Source: Pseudomonas sp. (GTDB taxonomy: Bacteria > Pseudomonadota > Gammaproteobacteria > Pseudomonadales > Pseudomonadaceae). Taken from it: 37,313 nt of DNA. Both the position numbers and the translations under genes were made by a program. Below the pieces are notes generated by a model, which was not told the origin of the DNA, ran no database searches, and was given only the letters and a program-made list of their open reading frames with translations. Shown piece after piece: positions 1 to 8,194 of this stretch. The stretch is taken from contig JAUVYN010000030.1 of assembly GCA_030603065.1 (NCBI GenBank), positions 1 to 37,313 on the forward strand, given 5' to 3'. Each line of letters begins with the position of its first letter. Positions within the stretch are counted from its first letter, which is position 1.

Positions 1-522
1 CAGGTTCTTGTATTCGCGCTGATCCCAGACCTTGACCGCCCTGCCCTTGCGCTCGCCGGCGTTGCCGACTCGGATGCCTTCCGGGTTGTAGCCGCCCGAA
101 CCAAAGGGACTGGTACCGCCGGTACCGATCCACTTGTTGCCTCCGGCGTGACGTTCCTTCTGCTCCTCGAGACGCTTCTTGAACTCTTCGATAAGCTTGT
201 CCAGCCCGCCGAGCGACTTGATCTTCTCGCGTTCCTCGTCGCTGAGCATGCGCTCGAACTCCTTGCGCAGCCAGTCCTCGGGGATCAGGGCTTCGAGCAG
301 CTGATCGAGGTTCTGCAGGCCATTGAAATAGGCTCCGAACGCACGGTCAAACTTGTCAAAATGACGCTCGTCCTTGACCATGATGGTGCGCGACAGGTAG
401 TAAAACTCGTCCATGTCAGCGAACACCACATGGTGCTTCAGCGCATTGATCAGATCGAGCAGCTCGCGTACCGAGACCGGCACCTTGGCTGCCCGCATTT
501 CATTGAACAGACCCAATAACAT
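1..522 (-). CDS. VWA-domain (CoxE-like) protein, N-terminal part; runs off the window
   Basis: The minus-strand reading frame opens at ATG 522 and stays open to base 1, giving the first 174 residues. It begins MLLGLFNEMRAAKVPVSV, followed by a charged helical stretch (EEFKKRLEEQKERH) and a Gly-rich segment ending near AVKVWDQREYKNL. Bacterial VWA proteins paired with MoxR ATPases (CoxE-like family) have this kind of N-terminal region; the VWA/MIDAS domain itself would lie beyond the edge. The gene starts 15 bases after the stop of the MoxR gene, with an AGGGGG ribosome site, so the two are almost certainly cotranscribed. MoxR/VWA pairs are thought to act as chaperone-like systems that mature or insert cofactors into protein complexes, but the client here is unknown. 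The family call rests on the N-terminus and the partner gene, because the diagnostic domain is not visible. Confidence 0.8.
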   Translation of the reverse strand, partial: MLLGLFNEMRAAKVPVSVRELLDLINALKHHVVFADMDEFYYLSRTIMVKDERHFDKFDRAFGAYFNGLQNLDQLLEALIPEDWLRKEFERMLSDEEREKIKSLGGLDKLIEEFKKRLEEQKERHAGGNKWIGTGGTSPFGSGGYNPEGIRVGNAGERKGRAVKVWDQREYKNL

Positions 523-537
523 GGGGTTCCCCCTGGG

Positions 538-1383
538 TTAGCGGTTCTGGCGCCGGGTCATGAAGGCCAGGCGTTCGAGCAGCTGCACGTCCTGCTCGTT
601 CTTCAGCAGCGCGCCGTAGAGCGGCGGAATCGCCTTGGTCGGGTCGCGGTCACGCAGGACGGCTTCAGGAATCTGATCAGCCAACAGCAGCTTGAGCCAG
701 TCGACCAGTTCGGAGGTGGAGGGCTTCTTTTTCAGGCCCGGCACCTTGCGCACGTCGAAAAAGATGTCCATCGCCTCGGCGACCAGCTCCTTGCGAACGT
801 CGGGGAAATGTACGTCGACGATCTTCTGCATGGTGCTGCGATCAGGGAAGGCGATGTAGTGGAAGAAGCAGCGACGCAGGAAGGCGTCGGGCAGTTCCTT
901 TTCGTTGTTCGAGGTGATGATGATGATCGGGCGCTGCTTGGCCTTGATGGTCTCGTTGGTCTCGTAAACGAAGAACTCCATCTTGTCGAGTTCCTGCAGC
1001 AGGTCGTTGGGGAACTCGATATCGGCCTTGTCGATCTCGTCGATAAGCAGGATGGCGCGCTGGTCGGACTCGAAGGCCTCCCAGAGCTTGCCCTTCTTGA
1101 TGTAGTTGCGAATGTCATGGACCTTGTCGTCGCCAAGCTGCGAATCGCGAAGGCGGCTGACCGCATCGTACTCGTACAGACCTTGGTGCGCCTTGGTTGT
1201 CGACTTGATATGCCAGGTGATCAGTTTGGCGCCCATGGACTCGGCCAGTTGCTCGGCGAGCATGGTCTTGCCGGTTCCGGGCTCGCCCTTGACTAGCAGC
1301 GGACGCTCGAGGGTGATGGCTGCGTTGACCGCGAGTTTGAGATCATCGGTAGCGACGTAGGACTGAGTACCTTCGAACTTCAT
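538..1383 (-). CDS. MoxR-family AAA+ ATPase
   Basis: A 281-residue AAA+ ATPase of the MoxR type. The Walker A motif GEPGTGKT lies at residues 33-40 and the Walker B motif ILLIDE at 111-116. A sensor-1-like stretch IIIITSNNEKELPDAFLRR follows, then a C-terminal lid with PSTSELVDWLKLLL. Length is close to that of small MoxR proteins. The ATG at 1383 is preceded by AAGGA. It heads a two-gene unit with the VWA gene 15 bases downstream, the classic MoxR/VWA arrangement in which the ATPase and VWA protein act together, probably in the cytoplasm, on an unidentified target complex. It is divergent from cysK, with a 248-base gap. The family is certain; the substrate cannot be told from sequence. Confidence 0.92.
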   Translation of the reverse strand: MKFEGTQSYVATDDLKLAVNAAITLERPLLVKGEPGTGKTMLAEQLAESMGAKLITWHIKSTTKAHQGLYEYDAVSRLRDSQLGDDKVHDIRNYIKKGKLWEAFESDQRAILLIDEIDKADIEFPNDLLQELDKMEFFVYETNETIKAKQRPIIIITSNNEKELPDAFLRRCFFHYIAFPDRSTMQKIVDVHFPDVRKELVAEAMDIFFDVRKVPGLKKKPSTSELVDWLKLLLADQIPEAVLRDRDPTKAIPPLYGALLKNEQDVQLLERLAFMTRRQNR

Positions 1384-1482
1384 CGGAATATCCTTGGACG
1401 AAAGCCGCGCTTGCGCGGCTGGACAGGGAGACGGGTTGAATGACCGACGACTATAGCCCGAGCTTTCCGGGGGTGTAAACGA

Positions 1483-1515
1483 GACCCAGTCATTCAGCTA
1501 CTGAATGACTGGGTC
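1483..1515. repeat. Perfect 15-bp inverted repeat in the moxR/cysK divergent gap
   Basis: The arm GACCCAGTCATTCAG at 1483-1497 is followed by a 3-base loop (CTA) and its exact reverse complement at 1501-1515. It would form a very stable hairpin in RNA or DNA. There is no T-run on either side, so it is not a standard terminator. It sits about 100 bases upstream of the moxR start and 117 bases upstream of cysK. It could be an operator, an attenuating hairpin in a leader, or a dispersed repeat. The rest of the 1384-1631 gap holds only the predicted cysK promoter. Confidence 0.75.
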
Positions 1516-1558
1516 ACCTGCCCCGCCCGGGAACCTGAGCCCCGCCCCCCGGGTCGCA

Positions 1559-1587
1559 TTGACGCCCAACCGGGCGCAGCCTAGTCT
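1559..1587 (+). promoter_or_regulatory. Candidate sigma-70 promoter for cysK
   Basis: TTGACG (1559-1564) is separated by 17 bases from TAGTCT (1582-1587), placing a transcript start near 1594 and a leader of about 38 bases before the cysK ATG. The -35 box is strong and the -10 box weak. This is a prediction by eye. Confidence 0.45.
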
Positions 1588-1631
1588 TGCCGTCTCAGGC
1601 CTCGATATCTGCACAGGAGCAGGAGCCCACC

Positions 1632-2606
1632 ATGAGCCACATCTATAACGACAACTCCCAGTCCATCGGCAATACCCCATTGGTACGCATCAACCGTCTG
1701 GGTCCCAAGGGCGTGACCATCCTGGCGAAGATCGAAGGCCGCAACCCCGCCTATTCGGTAAAGTGCCGCATCGGTGCAAGCATGATCTGGGACGCCGAGG
1801 CCACCGGCCGGCTCAAACCCGGAATGACCATCGTTGAGCCGACCTCGGGCAATACCGGTATCGGGCTGGCCTTCGTCGCGGCAGCGCGGGGCTACAAGCT
1901 GAAGCTGACCATGCCCTCCTCCATGAGCCTGGAACGGCGCAAGGTGCTCAAGGCGCTGGGTGCCGAGCTAGTGCTCACCGAGCCCGCCAAGGGAATGAAG
2001 GGTGCGATCGAGGCGGCGAACGAACTGGCCGCGGCCAACCCCGACACGCACCTGTTGCTGCAACAGTTCGAGAATCCGGCGAACCCGGCCATTCATGAAA
2101 AAACGACCGGTCCGGAGATCTGGAACGACACCGATGGTGCAATAGACGTACTGGTGGCAGGTGTGGGCACCGGTGGCACCATCACCGGCGTCTCGCGTTA
2201 TATAAAGAAGACCTGCAGCAAGCCTATCCTGTCGGTGGCGGTTGAGCCTGTCAGCTCACCGGTTATCACCCAGACACTGCAAGGCCATGAGGTCAAACCG
2301 AGCCCGCACAAGATTCAGGGCATTGGGGCTGGCTTCGTACCAGCCAATCTTGACTTATCGCTGGTCGACCGAGTCGAGCAGGTGAGTGATGAGGAGTCCA
2401 AGGCCGTCGCCCTGCGCCTGATGCGCGAAGAAGGCATTCTCTGCGGCATCTCCTGCGGCGCGGCCATGGCCGCCGCCCTGCGTCTGGCGGAGCTGCCAGA
2501 CCTTCAGGGCAAGACCATGGTGGTGATCCTCCCTGATTCGGGCGAGCGCTATCTGTCCAGCATGCTGTTCAGTGACATGTTCACAGACCAGGAAAATCAG
2601 CAGTAA
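1632..2606 (+). CDS. cysK: Cysteine synthase A (O-acetylserine sulfhydrylase)
   Basis: A cytoplasmic PLP enzyme of 324 residues that makes L-cysteine from O-acetylserine and sulfide, the last step of sulfate assimilation. It follows E. coli CysK nearly end to end. SVKCRIG carries the PLP lysine (K44), PTSGNTGI is the substrate-binding loop, GVGTGGT the phosphate-binding loop, and the C-terminal part contains GISCGAA and [10 protein letters not shown]. The frame extends upstream to 1587, but the ATG at 1632 is chosen because [19 protein letters not shown] aligns with the CysK N-terminus and an AGGAG site precedes it. The 323-residue length and the SVKCRIG context favour CysK over CysM. Another OAS-sulfhydrylase-like specificity is possible but less likely. 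A candidate promoter lies at 1559-1587, and aceK follows 100 bases downstream. Confidence 0.93.
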   Translation: MSHIYNDNSQSIGNTPLVRINRLGPKGVTILAKIEGRNPAYSVKCRIGASMIWDAEATGRLKPGMTIVEPTSGNTGIGLAFVAAARGYKLKLTMPSSMSLERRKVLKALGAELVLTEPAKGMKGAIEAANELAAANPDTHLLLQQFENPANPAIHEKTTGPEIWNDTDGAIDVLVAGVGTGGTITGVSRYIKKTCSKPILSVAVEPVSSPVITQTLQGHEVKPSPHKIQGIGAGFVPANLDLSLVDRVEQVSDEESKAVALRLMREEGILCGISCGAAMAAALRLAELPDLQGKTMVVILPDSGERYLSSMLFSDMFTDQENQQ

Positions 2607-2706
2607 CCGAGGGCGCCCGCCAGGGATGGCAGGTGCCAAGGCTTCCGCCGACTTCGCTTTTCCGGATATGCTGCGGACAGATAATCGGAACAGGTCCACA
2701 GCCAAC

Positions 2707-4431
2707 ATGCAGCAACCCTACCAGCTAGTCGCCCGACACATCCTCACGGGCTTCGACAGCTACCGTGCAGAATTTCAGCAGATTACCCGCGGCGCGCGGG
2801 AGCGTTTCGAGCAGGCCCGCTGGGTCGACATTCAGGAGGCCTCGACAGCCCGGATCAACCTGTATGAAACATCGGTCGCAGCTACCACACAGTCACTGCT
2901 AGACAGTTTCGAAGAGCCTCTGATCATGCAGGTGGACAGTTGGGTACAGATCCGCCTGGCCTATATCGAGCTGATCGATCCACGTTTCGATGGTGAACTC
3001 GCGGAAACCTGGTACAACTCGATATTTTGTCAGCTGCATCACCATGATCAGATCAGCGACCTGACCATGTTCGTCCAAAGCACTCGTCCGGCGACACGGC
3101 AACCCTCCCACATTCCGCTGACCCGCGGGTTCATTTCAGAGGGCTCGCTGGAATCACTGGCCCGGCAGATTCTCGACGAATACTGCTTCGACACACCCTG
3201 GCATGACATTGACCGCGAATGCGCGACTCTGGTCGAGCACCTCAGCCAGGGCATTCCCGACTGGGCGCAGCGGGACAGAGGGCTCACCATCGAATTGATC
3301 CAGTCGGTGTTCTATCGCAACAAGGGCGCCTATCTGGTAGGCCGAATCATCAGCCAGGAAGAACAATGGCCCTTCGTCATGCCGCTGGTCCACCGCGACG
3401 GACAGGGCATCAGCGTGGACACGGTGATCACCGACGAGTCCGAAGTCTCGATCATCTTCTCCTTCACCCGCTCGTACTTCATGGTGGACGCGCCGGTGCC
3501 GTGCGAAGTCATCGCATTCATCAAGCGTCTGCTGCCGGGCAAGCACATCGCCGAACTCTATACCGCGATCGGTTTTTACAAGCAGGGTAAATCGGAATTC
3601 TACCGCTCACTCATCGGCTACATGGAGCAGGGCAATGACCGCTTCGTCATGGCCGCCGGTGTCCGCGGCATGGTGATGAGCGTGTTTACCCTCCCAGGCT
3701 TCAATACCGTGTTCAAGATCATCAAGGACAAGTTCGCGCCGTCCAAAAACGTCGACCGTGCGACGGTGATCGAGAAGTATCGCCTCGTGAAGCGTCATGA
3801 TCGGGTTGGCCGGATGGCTGATACCCAGGAGTTTGCAGACTTCCGCTTCCCTCGAGACCGCTTCGATCCCGAGTGTCTGGCCGAACTCCTCGAGGTAGCC
3901 CCCTCCACCGTTGTCGAGGAAGGCGAGACAATTCTGATCCGCCACTGCTGGACCGAACGGCGCATGATCCCTCTGAACATCTATCTGGAAAACGCCAGCG
4001 AGACGCAGACCGAGGAAGCGCTCCTGGACTACGGCAAGTCGATCAAGGAACTCGCCGCGGCGAATATCTTTCCCGGCGACATGCTGCTCAAGAACTTCGG
4101 CGTGACCCGCCACGGTCGAGTGGTGTTCTACGATTACGACGAGATCAGTTATCTGACCGAAGTGAATTTCCGGGAAATTCCGGAGCCGATGTATCCGGAG
4201 CAGGAGATGGCCTCCGAACCCTGGTACTCGGTAGGCCCGAACGACGTCTTTCCGGAGGAATTTCCGGTATTTCTGTTTGCCGATGCGAAGCACCGCAAGC
4301 TCTTCACCAGGCTACATGGCGAACTCTTCGAAGCCAGCTACTGGCGCGGGCTGCAGGAACAAATAAAGGCCGGACAGGTCCTAGATGTGTACCCCTACAG
4401 GCGGCCTGTTCCAGGCCGGGTAGAGGACTGA
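2707..4431 (+). CDS. aceK: Isocitrate dehydrogenase kinase/phosphatase
   Basis: A bifunctional cytoplasmic enzyme of 574 residues that phosphorylates and dephosphorylates isocitrate dehydrogenase, controlling flux between the TCA cycle and the glyoxylate shunt. Family marks include the ATP-binding segment [12 protein letters not shown] followed by VFKIIKDKF, and the catalytic region [20 protein letters not shown] with D458 and D476, which correspond to E. coli D457 and D475. The frame is open from 2572. The ATG at 2707 is preferred because [19 protein letters not shown] matches the family start and gives the usual length; its ribosome site is weak, so an upstream start is not excluded. A GATAAT box at 2680-2685 could be a -10 element with a poor -35. 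As in other pseudomonads it is not linked to aceA or aceB. Confidence 0.95.
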   Translation: MQQPYQLVARHILTGFDSYRAEFQQITRGARERFEQARWVDIQEASTARINLYETSVAATTQSLLDSFEEPLIMQVDSWVQIRLAYIELIDPRFDGELAETWYNSIFCQLHHHDQISDLTMFVQSTRPATRQPSHIPLTRGFISEGSLESLARQILDEYCFDTPWHDIDRECATLVEHLSQGIPDWAQRDRGLTIELIQSVFYRNKGAYLVGRIISQEEQWPFVMPLVHRDGQGISVDTVITDESEVSIIFSFTRSYFMVDAPVPCEVIAFIKRLLPGKHIAELYTAIGFYKQGKSEFYRSLIGYMEQGNDRFVMAAGVRGMVMSVFTLPGFNTVFKIIKDKFAPSKNVDRATVIEKYRLVKRHDRVGRMADTQEFADFRFPRDRFDPECLAELLEVAPSTVVEEGETILIRHCWTERRMIPLNIYLENASETQTEEALLDYGKSIKELAAANIFPGDMLLKNFGVTRHGRVVFYDYDEISYLTEVNFREIPEPMYPEQEMASEPWYSVGPNDVFPEEFPVFLFADAKHRKLFTRLHGELFEASYWRGLQEQIKAGQVLDVYPYRRPVPGRVED

Positions 4432-4484
4432 CAATGCAGGCAATAAAAATCCGACGAAAGGGATGTTATTTTTCGAAAGTGTCG

Positions 4485-4698
4485 TATACTGAATTTCGTT
4501 CATTTTACGTCTGAACGCAGAACGACTTGTCTTGACTTGTCATGCTTTAAGGCGCAAAGTGGGCGCGTAGGTTTTCAAGATAGAGTAGTAGGCTGCAAGC
4601 GCACTTTTCAGTACGTAAGTTTGTCATTCTCGTTCTTTGATTCCCCGCGCTACCTTTGAGCAATGCTCAATTTTTTAATTTGATAGGAATTATCCGAA
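4485..4698 (+). promoter_or_regulatory. Long 5' leader of the cold-shock gene with candidate -10 box
   Basis: The 267 bases between aceK and the cold-shock gene contain no coding frame and are more AT-rich than their surroundings. TATACT at 4485-4490 is a good -10 box, though no clear -35 box sits at the right distance. Transcription from there would give a leader of roughly 200 bases, a length typical of cspA-type genes, whose leaders fold differently at low temperature. The segment ends with a hairpin plus T-run (4656-4676) and an AGGAA ribosome site before ATG 4699. I could not identify a convincing cold-box sequence. Confidence 0.4.
4656..4676 (+). terminator. Terminator-like hairpin inside the cspA leader (possible attenuator or sRNA end)
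   Basis: TTGAGC (4656-4661), loop AAT, GCTCAA (4665-4670) and six T residues (4671-4676) have the form of a small intrinsic terminator, just 22 bases before the cold-shock ATG. The stem is only 6 bp with three G-C pairs, so it would be weak at normal temperature and firmer in the cold. It could attenuate the cold-shock gene, end a separate leader RNA, or simply be an AT-rich structure near the ribosome site. Confidence 0.4.
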
Positions 4699-4905
4699 AT
4701 GGCAACTGGTACCGTTAAGTGGTTCAACGACACTAAAGGCTTTGGCTTCATTACTCCGGACGGTGGTGGAGACGACCTGTTCGCCCACTTCTCCGAAATC
4801 CGCGTTCAGGGTTTCAAGTCCCTCGCCGAGAACCAGAAGGTGTCCTTCGACATCACCACTGGTCCTAAGGGCAAGCAGGCTGCGAACATTCAGATCATCG
4901 GTTAA
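4699..4905 (+). CDS. Cold-shock protein, CspA family
   Basis: A 68-residue single cold-shock domain (OB fold) that binds single-stranded RNA and DNA and acts as an RNA chaperone. RNP1 appears as KGFGFI and RNP2 as DLFAHF, within [20 protein letters not shown]. Length and sequence match the CspA/CapB type common in Pseudomonas; which paralogue it is cannot be told. The ribosome site AGGAA lies upstream. Codons are biased toward a preferred set, suggesting high expression. A leader of about 200 bases and a strong terminator flank it, so it is probably transcribed alone. Cold induction is likely from the family and leader length but is not shown by the sequence. Confidence 0.95.
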   Translation: MATGTVKWFNDTKGFGFITPDGGGDDLFAHFSEIRVQGFKSLAENQKVSFDITTGPKGKQAANIQIIG

Positions 4906-4920
4906 TCCCCGATTCTGATG

Positions 4921-4944
4921 AAAACCCGGCTCCGGCCGGGTTTT
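4921..4944 (+). terminator. Intrinsic terminator of the cold-shock gene
   Basis: AAAACCCGGC (4921-4930), loop TCCG and GCCGGGTTTT (4935-4944), followed by further T residues, starts 16 bases after the stop codon. Confidence 0.9.
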
Positions 4945-5090
4945 TTATTGCCTGCGATCAGCCTGGCGGCGCCCTCGCTTCGCCCGCTCGCCCTGCAATT
5001 CCAGCGCAGAAAGTACTCGCCTGACCGGCTGCTACGTCGTACCCTAGTGCCCTAGATTCCTGTACCAAGACGTCCAGAAGGGGTTTCGCA

Positions 5091-5672
5091 GTGGACCGTA
5101 TCAACCCGGAAAAAATGAACGCTTCGCTCCGCCTGAGTATCTTCAAGGCAGCTGAGGCCATCGTCAGTGAACTGGGCGCTTCCCAGCTCACGTTCAAGAC
5201 TCTGAGCGAAAGGACCGGGGTCGACGAGGCCACTCTGCTGGCCCAGTTCCCCGATCGCGAGGCGCTGCTGTCTGCCATGATCGAACACCGTCTCGAGCGG
5301 TTCCGTGTGCGCTGGGGTGCCTATGAAAGCGTTTTGCCCGATGAGCCCATGCGTGAGCTCAAGGCACTACTGCTGAGCAATCTGAGTGAGTCGACCGAAG
5401 AAAAGAACCTCGATTCGGCTATTCTTGCCGCCGCTGCGAGCAACCCCGAATTGCTGCAAACCACCGCAGAGGACGTACAGGGGCTGTTCGACATTCTTGC
5501 CAAATCCCCCCTGGGACTGGCTCAGGCGAGCATTCTGTTCTTTTCCGTACGCGGTTATCGCCTGTTCGAGCAGATTGGTATCTGCCCGATGACCGACAGC
5601 CAGCGGACCGACTTTCAGGAACAGATCATGCGCCTGGCACGTACGCTCTACGAGCAGAAGAACGAGCAGTAA
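5091..5672 (+). CDS. TetR/AcrR-family transcriptional regulator
   Basis: A 193-residue protein with an N-terminal TetR-type helix-turn-helix: LRLSIFKAAEAIVSELGASQ, then LTFKTLSERTGVDEATLLAQF and a DREALLSAMIEHRL helix. The C-terminal ligand domain resembles nothing I recognise. The start is GTG 5091, with AAGGGG upstream; an internal ATG at 5115 would remove eight residues before the DNA-binding domain and cannot be excluded. It lies alone between the cold-shock terminator and a convergent membrane-protein gene whose stop is five bases away. No divergent partner gene identifies a target. The family is sure, the effector and regulon unknown. Confidence 0.8.
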   Translation: MDRINPEKMNASLRLSIFKAAEAIVSELGASQLTFKTLSERTGVDEATLLAQFPDREALLSAMIEHRLERFRVRWGAYESVLPDEPMRELKALLLSNLSESTEEKNLDSAILAAAASNPELLQTTAEDVQGLFDILAKSPLGLAQASILFFSVRGYRLFEQIGICPMTDSQRTDFQEQIMRLARTLYEQKNEQ

Positions 5673-5676
5673 GCGC

Positions 5677-6054
5677 TCAGTGATCGGCAGGACGCGCCGC
5701 CGCGTTCTGCCCCGATCGCCAATGCTGCCAGGCCGCACGAAGGCAGACGAACCCAATATAGGCCACCGTTGCCACGGCCAGCGCGAGCGCCAGGTCGCCC
5801 AGCATTCGCGCTGCGTTTTCGCCGGTATTCATCAGCGTATCGGACAGCCAGACGATGAACGCCGGGGCGAGCCAGGGTTCCATCGGGTCCACCCGTGCCG
5901 GCGTGAAAAGCAGCACAGCCATTATCAGTTGCAGGGGTTCTCGTACGAACCACCATCCGATCAATCGAGTCAACCGCCACCATACCAGCCAGCCGCAAAA
6001 CGCTGCGCCGAGGTAGATCATCCATACTGTCTGGTATTCGGTTTCGCTGAACAT
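5677..6054 (-). CDS. Small integral membrane protein, conserved hypothetical
   Basis: A 125-residue hydrophobic protein. Segments suggesting membrane helices are TVWMIYLGAAFCGWLVWW (near residues 9-26), PLQLIMAVLLFTPA (about 40-53), PAFIVWLSDTLM, and LALALAVATVAYIGFVCLRA (about 88-107). The tail is polar (SGQNAAARPADH). The ATG at 6054 is preceded by AAGGG. I recognise no domain with a known function. The gene converges on the TetR gene with only four bases between stop codons, and its start is 66 bases from the divergent oligopeptidase gene. The N-terminus (MFSETEYQTVWMIYLG) looks like a conserved pseudomonad family, which is a recollection rather than a search result. Confidence 0.75.
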   Translation of the reverse strand: MFSETEYQTVWMIYLGAAFCGWLVWWRLTRLIGWWFVREPLQLIMAVLLFTPARVDPMEPWLAPAFIVWLSDTLMNTGENAARMLGDLALALAVATVAYIGFVCLRAAWQHWRSGQNAAARPADH

Positions 6055-6120
6055 GGGGCCCTTGGCTGGTCTCTATTGGCGAGCGGATATGATAGCGTCT
6101 TTGCCCCCGGAGTCCCATAG

Positions 6121-8136
6121 ATGCCCCCAGTTGCCCGACGTGACACCACCACCCAGGACCCATACGCCTGGCTCGAGAAGCGCGATGCCAGTGACGTCAT
6201 TGCCTATCTCGAAGAAGAAAACCGCTACACCGAAGCCTGGTTGAGCGAAAATCAGGACCGGCGAGAACAGTTGTTCGAGGAGATCCGCGGACGCATCCGC
6301 GAGACTGATCTTTCGCTGCCGAGCGTTTGGGGCGAGTGGCTGTATTATCGCCGTACCGAAGCCGGCGCCGAGTACCCCCGATTCTACCGCTGCACTCGGC
6401 CGGCCTCAGGCCTGGTGACCGAGGAGGCTAGCGAACAGCTCCTCCTCGATCTCAACCTGTTGGCCGGAGACGGCTTTCTGCAGCTGGGCGAATTTGCGAT
6501 CAGCCCGGACCATCAGTGGTTGGCCTACAGCCTTGACCGTCAGGGTGATGAGCTGTATCAGCTGTTTCTCAAGCGGCTCGATGACGGGCATACGGTGGAG
6601 CTGCCACTTCAGCGCGCGGACGGCAGTCTGACCTGGGCGGCGGACAGCCGCACCCTGTTCGCCGTCAGCATGGACGAGAGTTCGCGCCCCTCCACGCTTT
6701 GGCGCCTTCGACCGGGAGAAGCGCCCGTGCAGCGTTACCACGAGCCGGATCAGCGTTTCCTCGTTCACGTCGGCCGCAGCAGTTCCGAAGCCTGGCTGAT
6801 GCTGAGCGTTGACAGCAAGAACACCAGCGAAGTGCGAGTGCTTCCGGCCGACCGGCCAGATGATGAATGGATGCTCATGGCCCCGCGTGAAGACCGCCAT
6901 GAATACCATGTGGACCACGGACCACAGGGACTGCTCATCCGCAGCAATGACCGGGGCGAAAATTTCTGCCTGTATAGCTGCCCCCCTGAGACTCCCGAAC
7001 GCGCGAACTGGACGCTAGTGGTCGAGCAGGATCCGCAGCGCACACTGGAGGATTTCAGCGTGCAACGCAGCGGGCTGCTGCTGCATTACCGTGAGCAGGG
7101 CCTGGTGACCCTGGAGGTCCGGCCCACCAACGGCACCAGCTACCCGGTGAAGATGCCCGATGCCGTGTACAGCCTGCATGTCACCGGTGGTGAGGAGTAT
7201 CAGAGCCCGGTGATTCGCCTGCGCTACGAATCGCTAAATCGCCCCGCGGAGATTCGTGCCCTTGATATCGCCACTGGTGAGCAGACGGTGCTGCGTCAGA
7301 CACCGGTGGAGGGCCCATTCGACCCAGCGGATTACGCGGTGCTTCGAGAGTGGGCGACTGCGCCGGACGGCACACGCGTACCGATCAGCCTGGTGGCGCG
7401 ACCCGCTGCATTCGACTCCCCCGCTCCGCTGTATCTGTATGGCTACGGCGCCTACGGCGCAAGCATGGACCCCTGGTTCTCCCACGCTCGGCTATCGCTG
7501 CTTGATCGGGGCTGGATCTTTGCGATCGCGCACGTTCGTGGAGGCGGCGATATGGGCGAGGCCTGGTACCAGGCCGGCAAGATGGAACACAAGCACAATA
7601 CCTTTGACGATTTCATCGCCTGCGCGGAATACCTGCTCGCACAGCAGCTCACCACCCAGGATCGGCTGGTGATCGCCGGCGGCAGTGCCGGTGGGCTGCT
7701 GGTCGGCAACGTCGTCAATCAGCGGCCGGAGCTGTTCGCGGCCGCCGTGGCAGATGTTCCCTTCGTGGATGTGTGGAACACCATGAACAACCCCGACCTG
7801 CCGCTGACCATCGGTGAATATGAAGAATGGGGCGACCCAAACGATCCCGAGGTGGCGGAGCGCATCCGATCCTATGCGCCCTACGAGCAGGTACGCGAGC
7901 AGAACTATCCAGCCCTGTTCGTGACCGCCGGTTATCACGACATGCGCGTGCAGTACTGGGAAGCCGCCAAATGGGTGGCCAAGCTGCGCTATCTGAAAAC
8001 TGACCGGAACCCTCTACTGTTACGCACACAGATGAGCGCCGGGCACGGTGGATCGAGCGGACGCTATCAGGCGATTCGCGAGTTGGCCGAAGAATACAGC
8101 TTCCTGCTTGCGGTATTGGACCAGCGCGAAGCCTGA
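6121..8136 (+). CDS. ptrB: Oligopeptidase B (S9A serine peptidase)
   Basis: A 671-residue serine oligopeptidase that cleaves short peptides after basic residues. The N-terminal beta-propeller (about residues 1-395) includes DPYAWLEKRD, which aligns with the E. coli PtrB start region, and HEYHVDHG. The C-terminal alpha/beta-hydrolase domain begins near LYLYGYGAYG. The catalytic triad is visible: Ser522 in GGSAGG, Asp607 in GYHDMRV and His642 in AGHGGSSGR, spaced as in E. coli PtrB. There is no signal peptide, so it is cytoplasmic. A TATGAT box at 6088-6093 could be the -10 element, leaving a very short leader. It ends at a strong bidirectional terminator shared with the convergent RND gene. 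Prolyl oligopeptidase is the alternative, but the sequence tracks PtrB more closely. Confidence 0.88.
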   Translation: MPPVARRDTTTQDPYAWLEKRDASDVIAYLEEENRYTEAWLSENQDRREQLFEEIRGRIRETDLSLPSVWGEWLYYRRTEAGAEYPRFYRCTRPASGLVTEEASEQLLLDLNLLAGDGFLQLGEFAISPDHQWLAYSLDRQGDELYQLFLKRLDDGHTVELPLQRADGSLTWAADSRTLFAVSMDESSRPSTLWRLRPGEAPVQRYHEPDQRFLVHVGRSSSEAWLMLSVDSKNTSEVRVLPADRPDDEWMLMAPREDRHEYHVDHGPQGLLIRSNDRGENFCLYSCPPETPERANWTLVVEQDPQRTLEDFSVQRSGLLLHYREQGLVTLEVRPTNGTSYPVKMPDAVYSLHVTGGEEYQSPVIRLRYESLNRPAEIRALDIATGEQTVLRQTPVEGPFDPADYAVLREWATAPDGTRVPISLVARPAAFDSPAPLYLYGYGAYGASMDPWFSHARLSLLDRGWIFAIAHVRGGGDMGEAWYQAGKMEHKHNTFDDFIACAEYLLAQQLTTQDRLVIAGGSAGGLLVGNVVNQRPELFAAAVADVPFVDVWNTMNNPDLPLTIGEYEEWGDPNDPEVAERIRSYAPYEQVREQNYPALFVTAGYHDMRVQYWEAAKWVAKLRYLKTDRNPLLLRTQMSAGHGGSSGRYQAIRELAEEYSFLLAVLDQREA

Positions 8137-8145
8137 TGCGCTCCG

Positions 8146-8183
8146 GTCGATAAAAAACCCGCCGGAGCGGGTTTTTTATCGAC
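8146..8183. terminator. Bidirectional terminator between ptrB and the RND pump gene
   Basis: A perfect 17-bp stem (8146-8162 with 8167-8183) and loop CGGA. The arm contains AAAAAACCCGC on one side and GCGGGTTTTTT on the other, so it gives a GC stem plus T-run on both strands and serves both convergent genes. Confidence 0.92.
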
Positions 8184-8194
8184 CTCTTGAAAGC

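Noticed and set aside
4958-5288. Minus-strand open frames over the cspA/tetR gap and the start of the TetR gene.
   Set aside because: They overlap the well-supported TetR helix-turn-helix coding region and show no domain or ribosome site.
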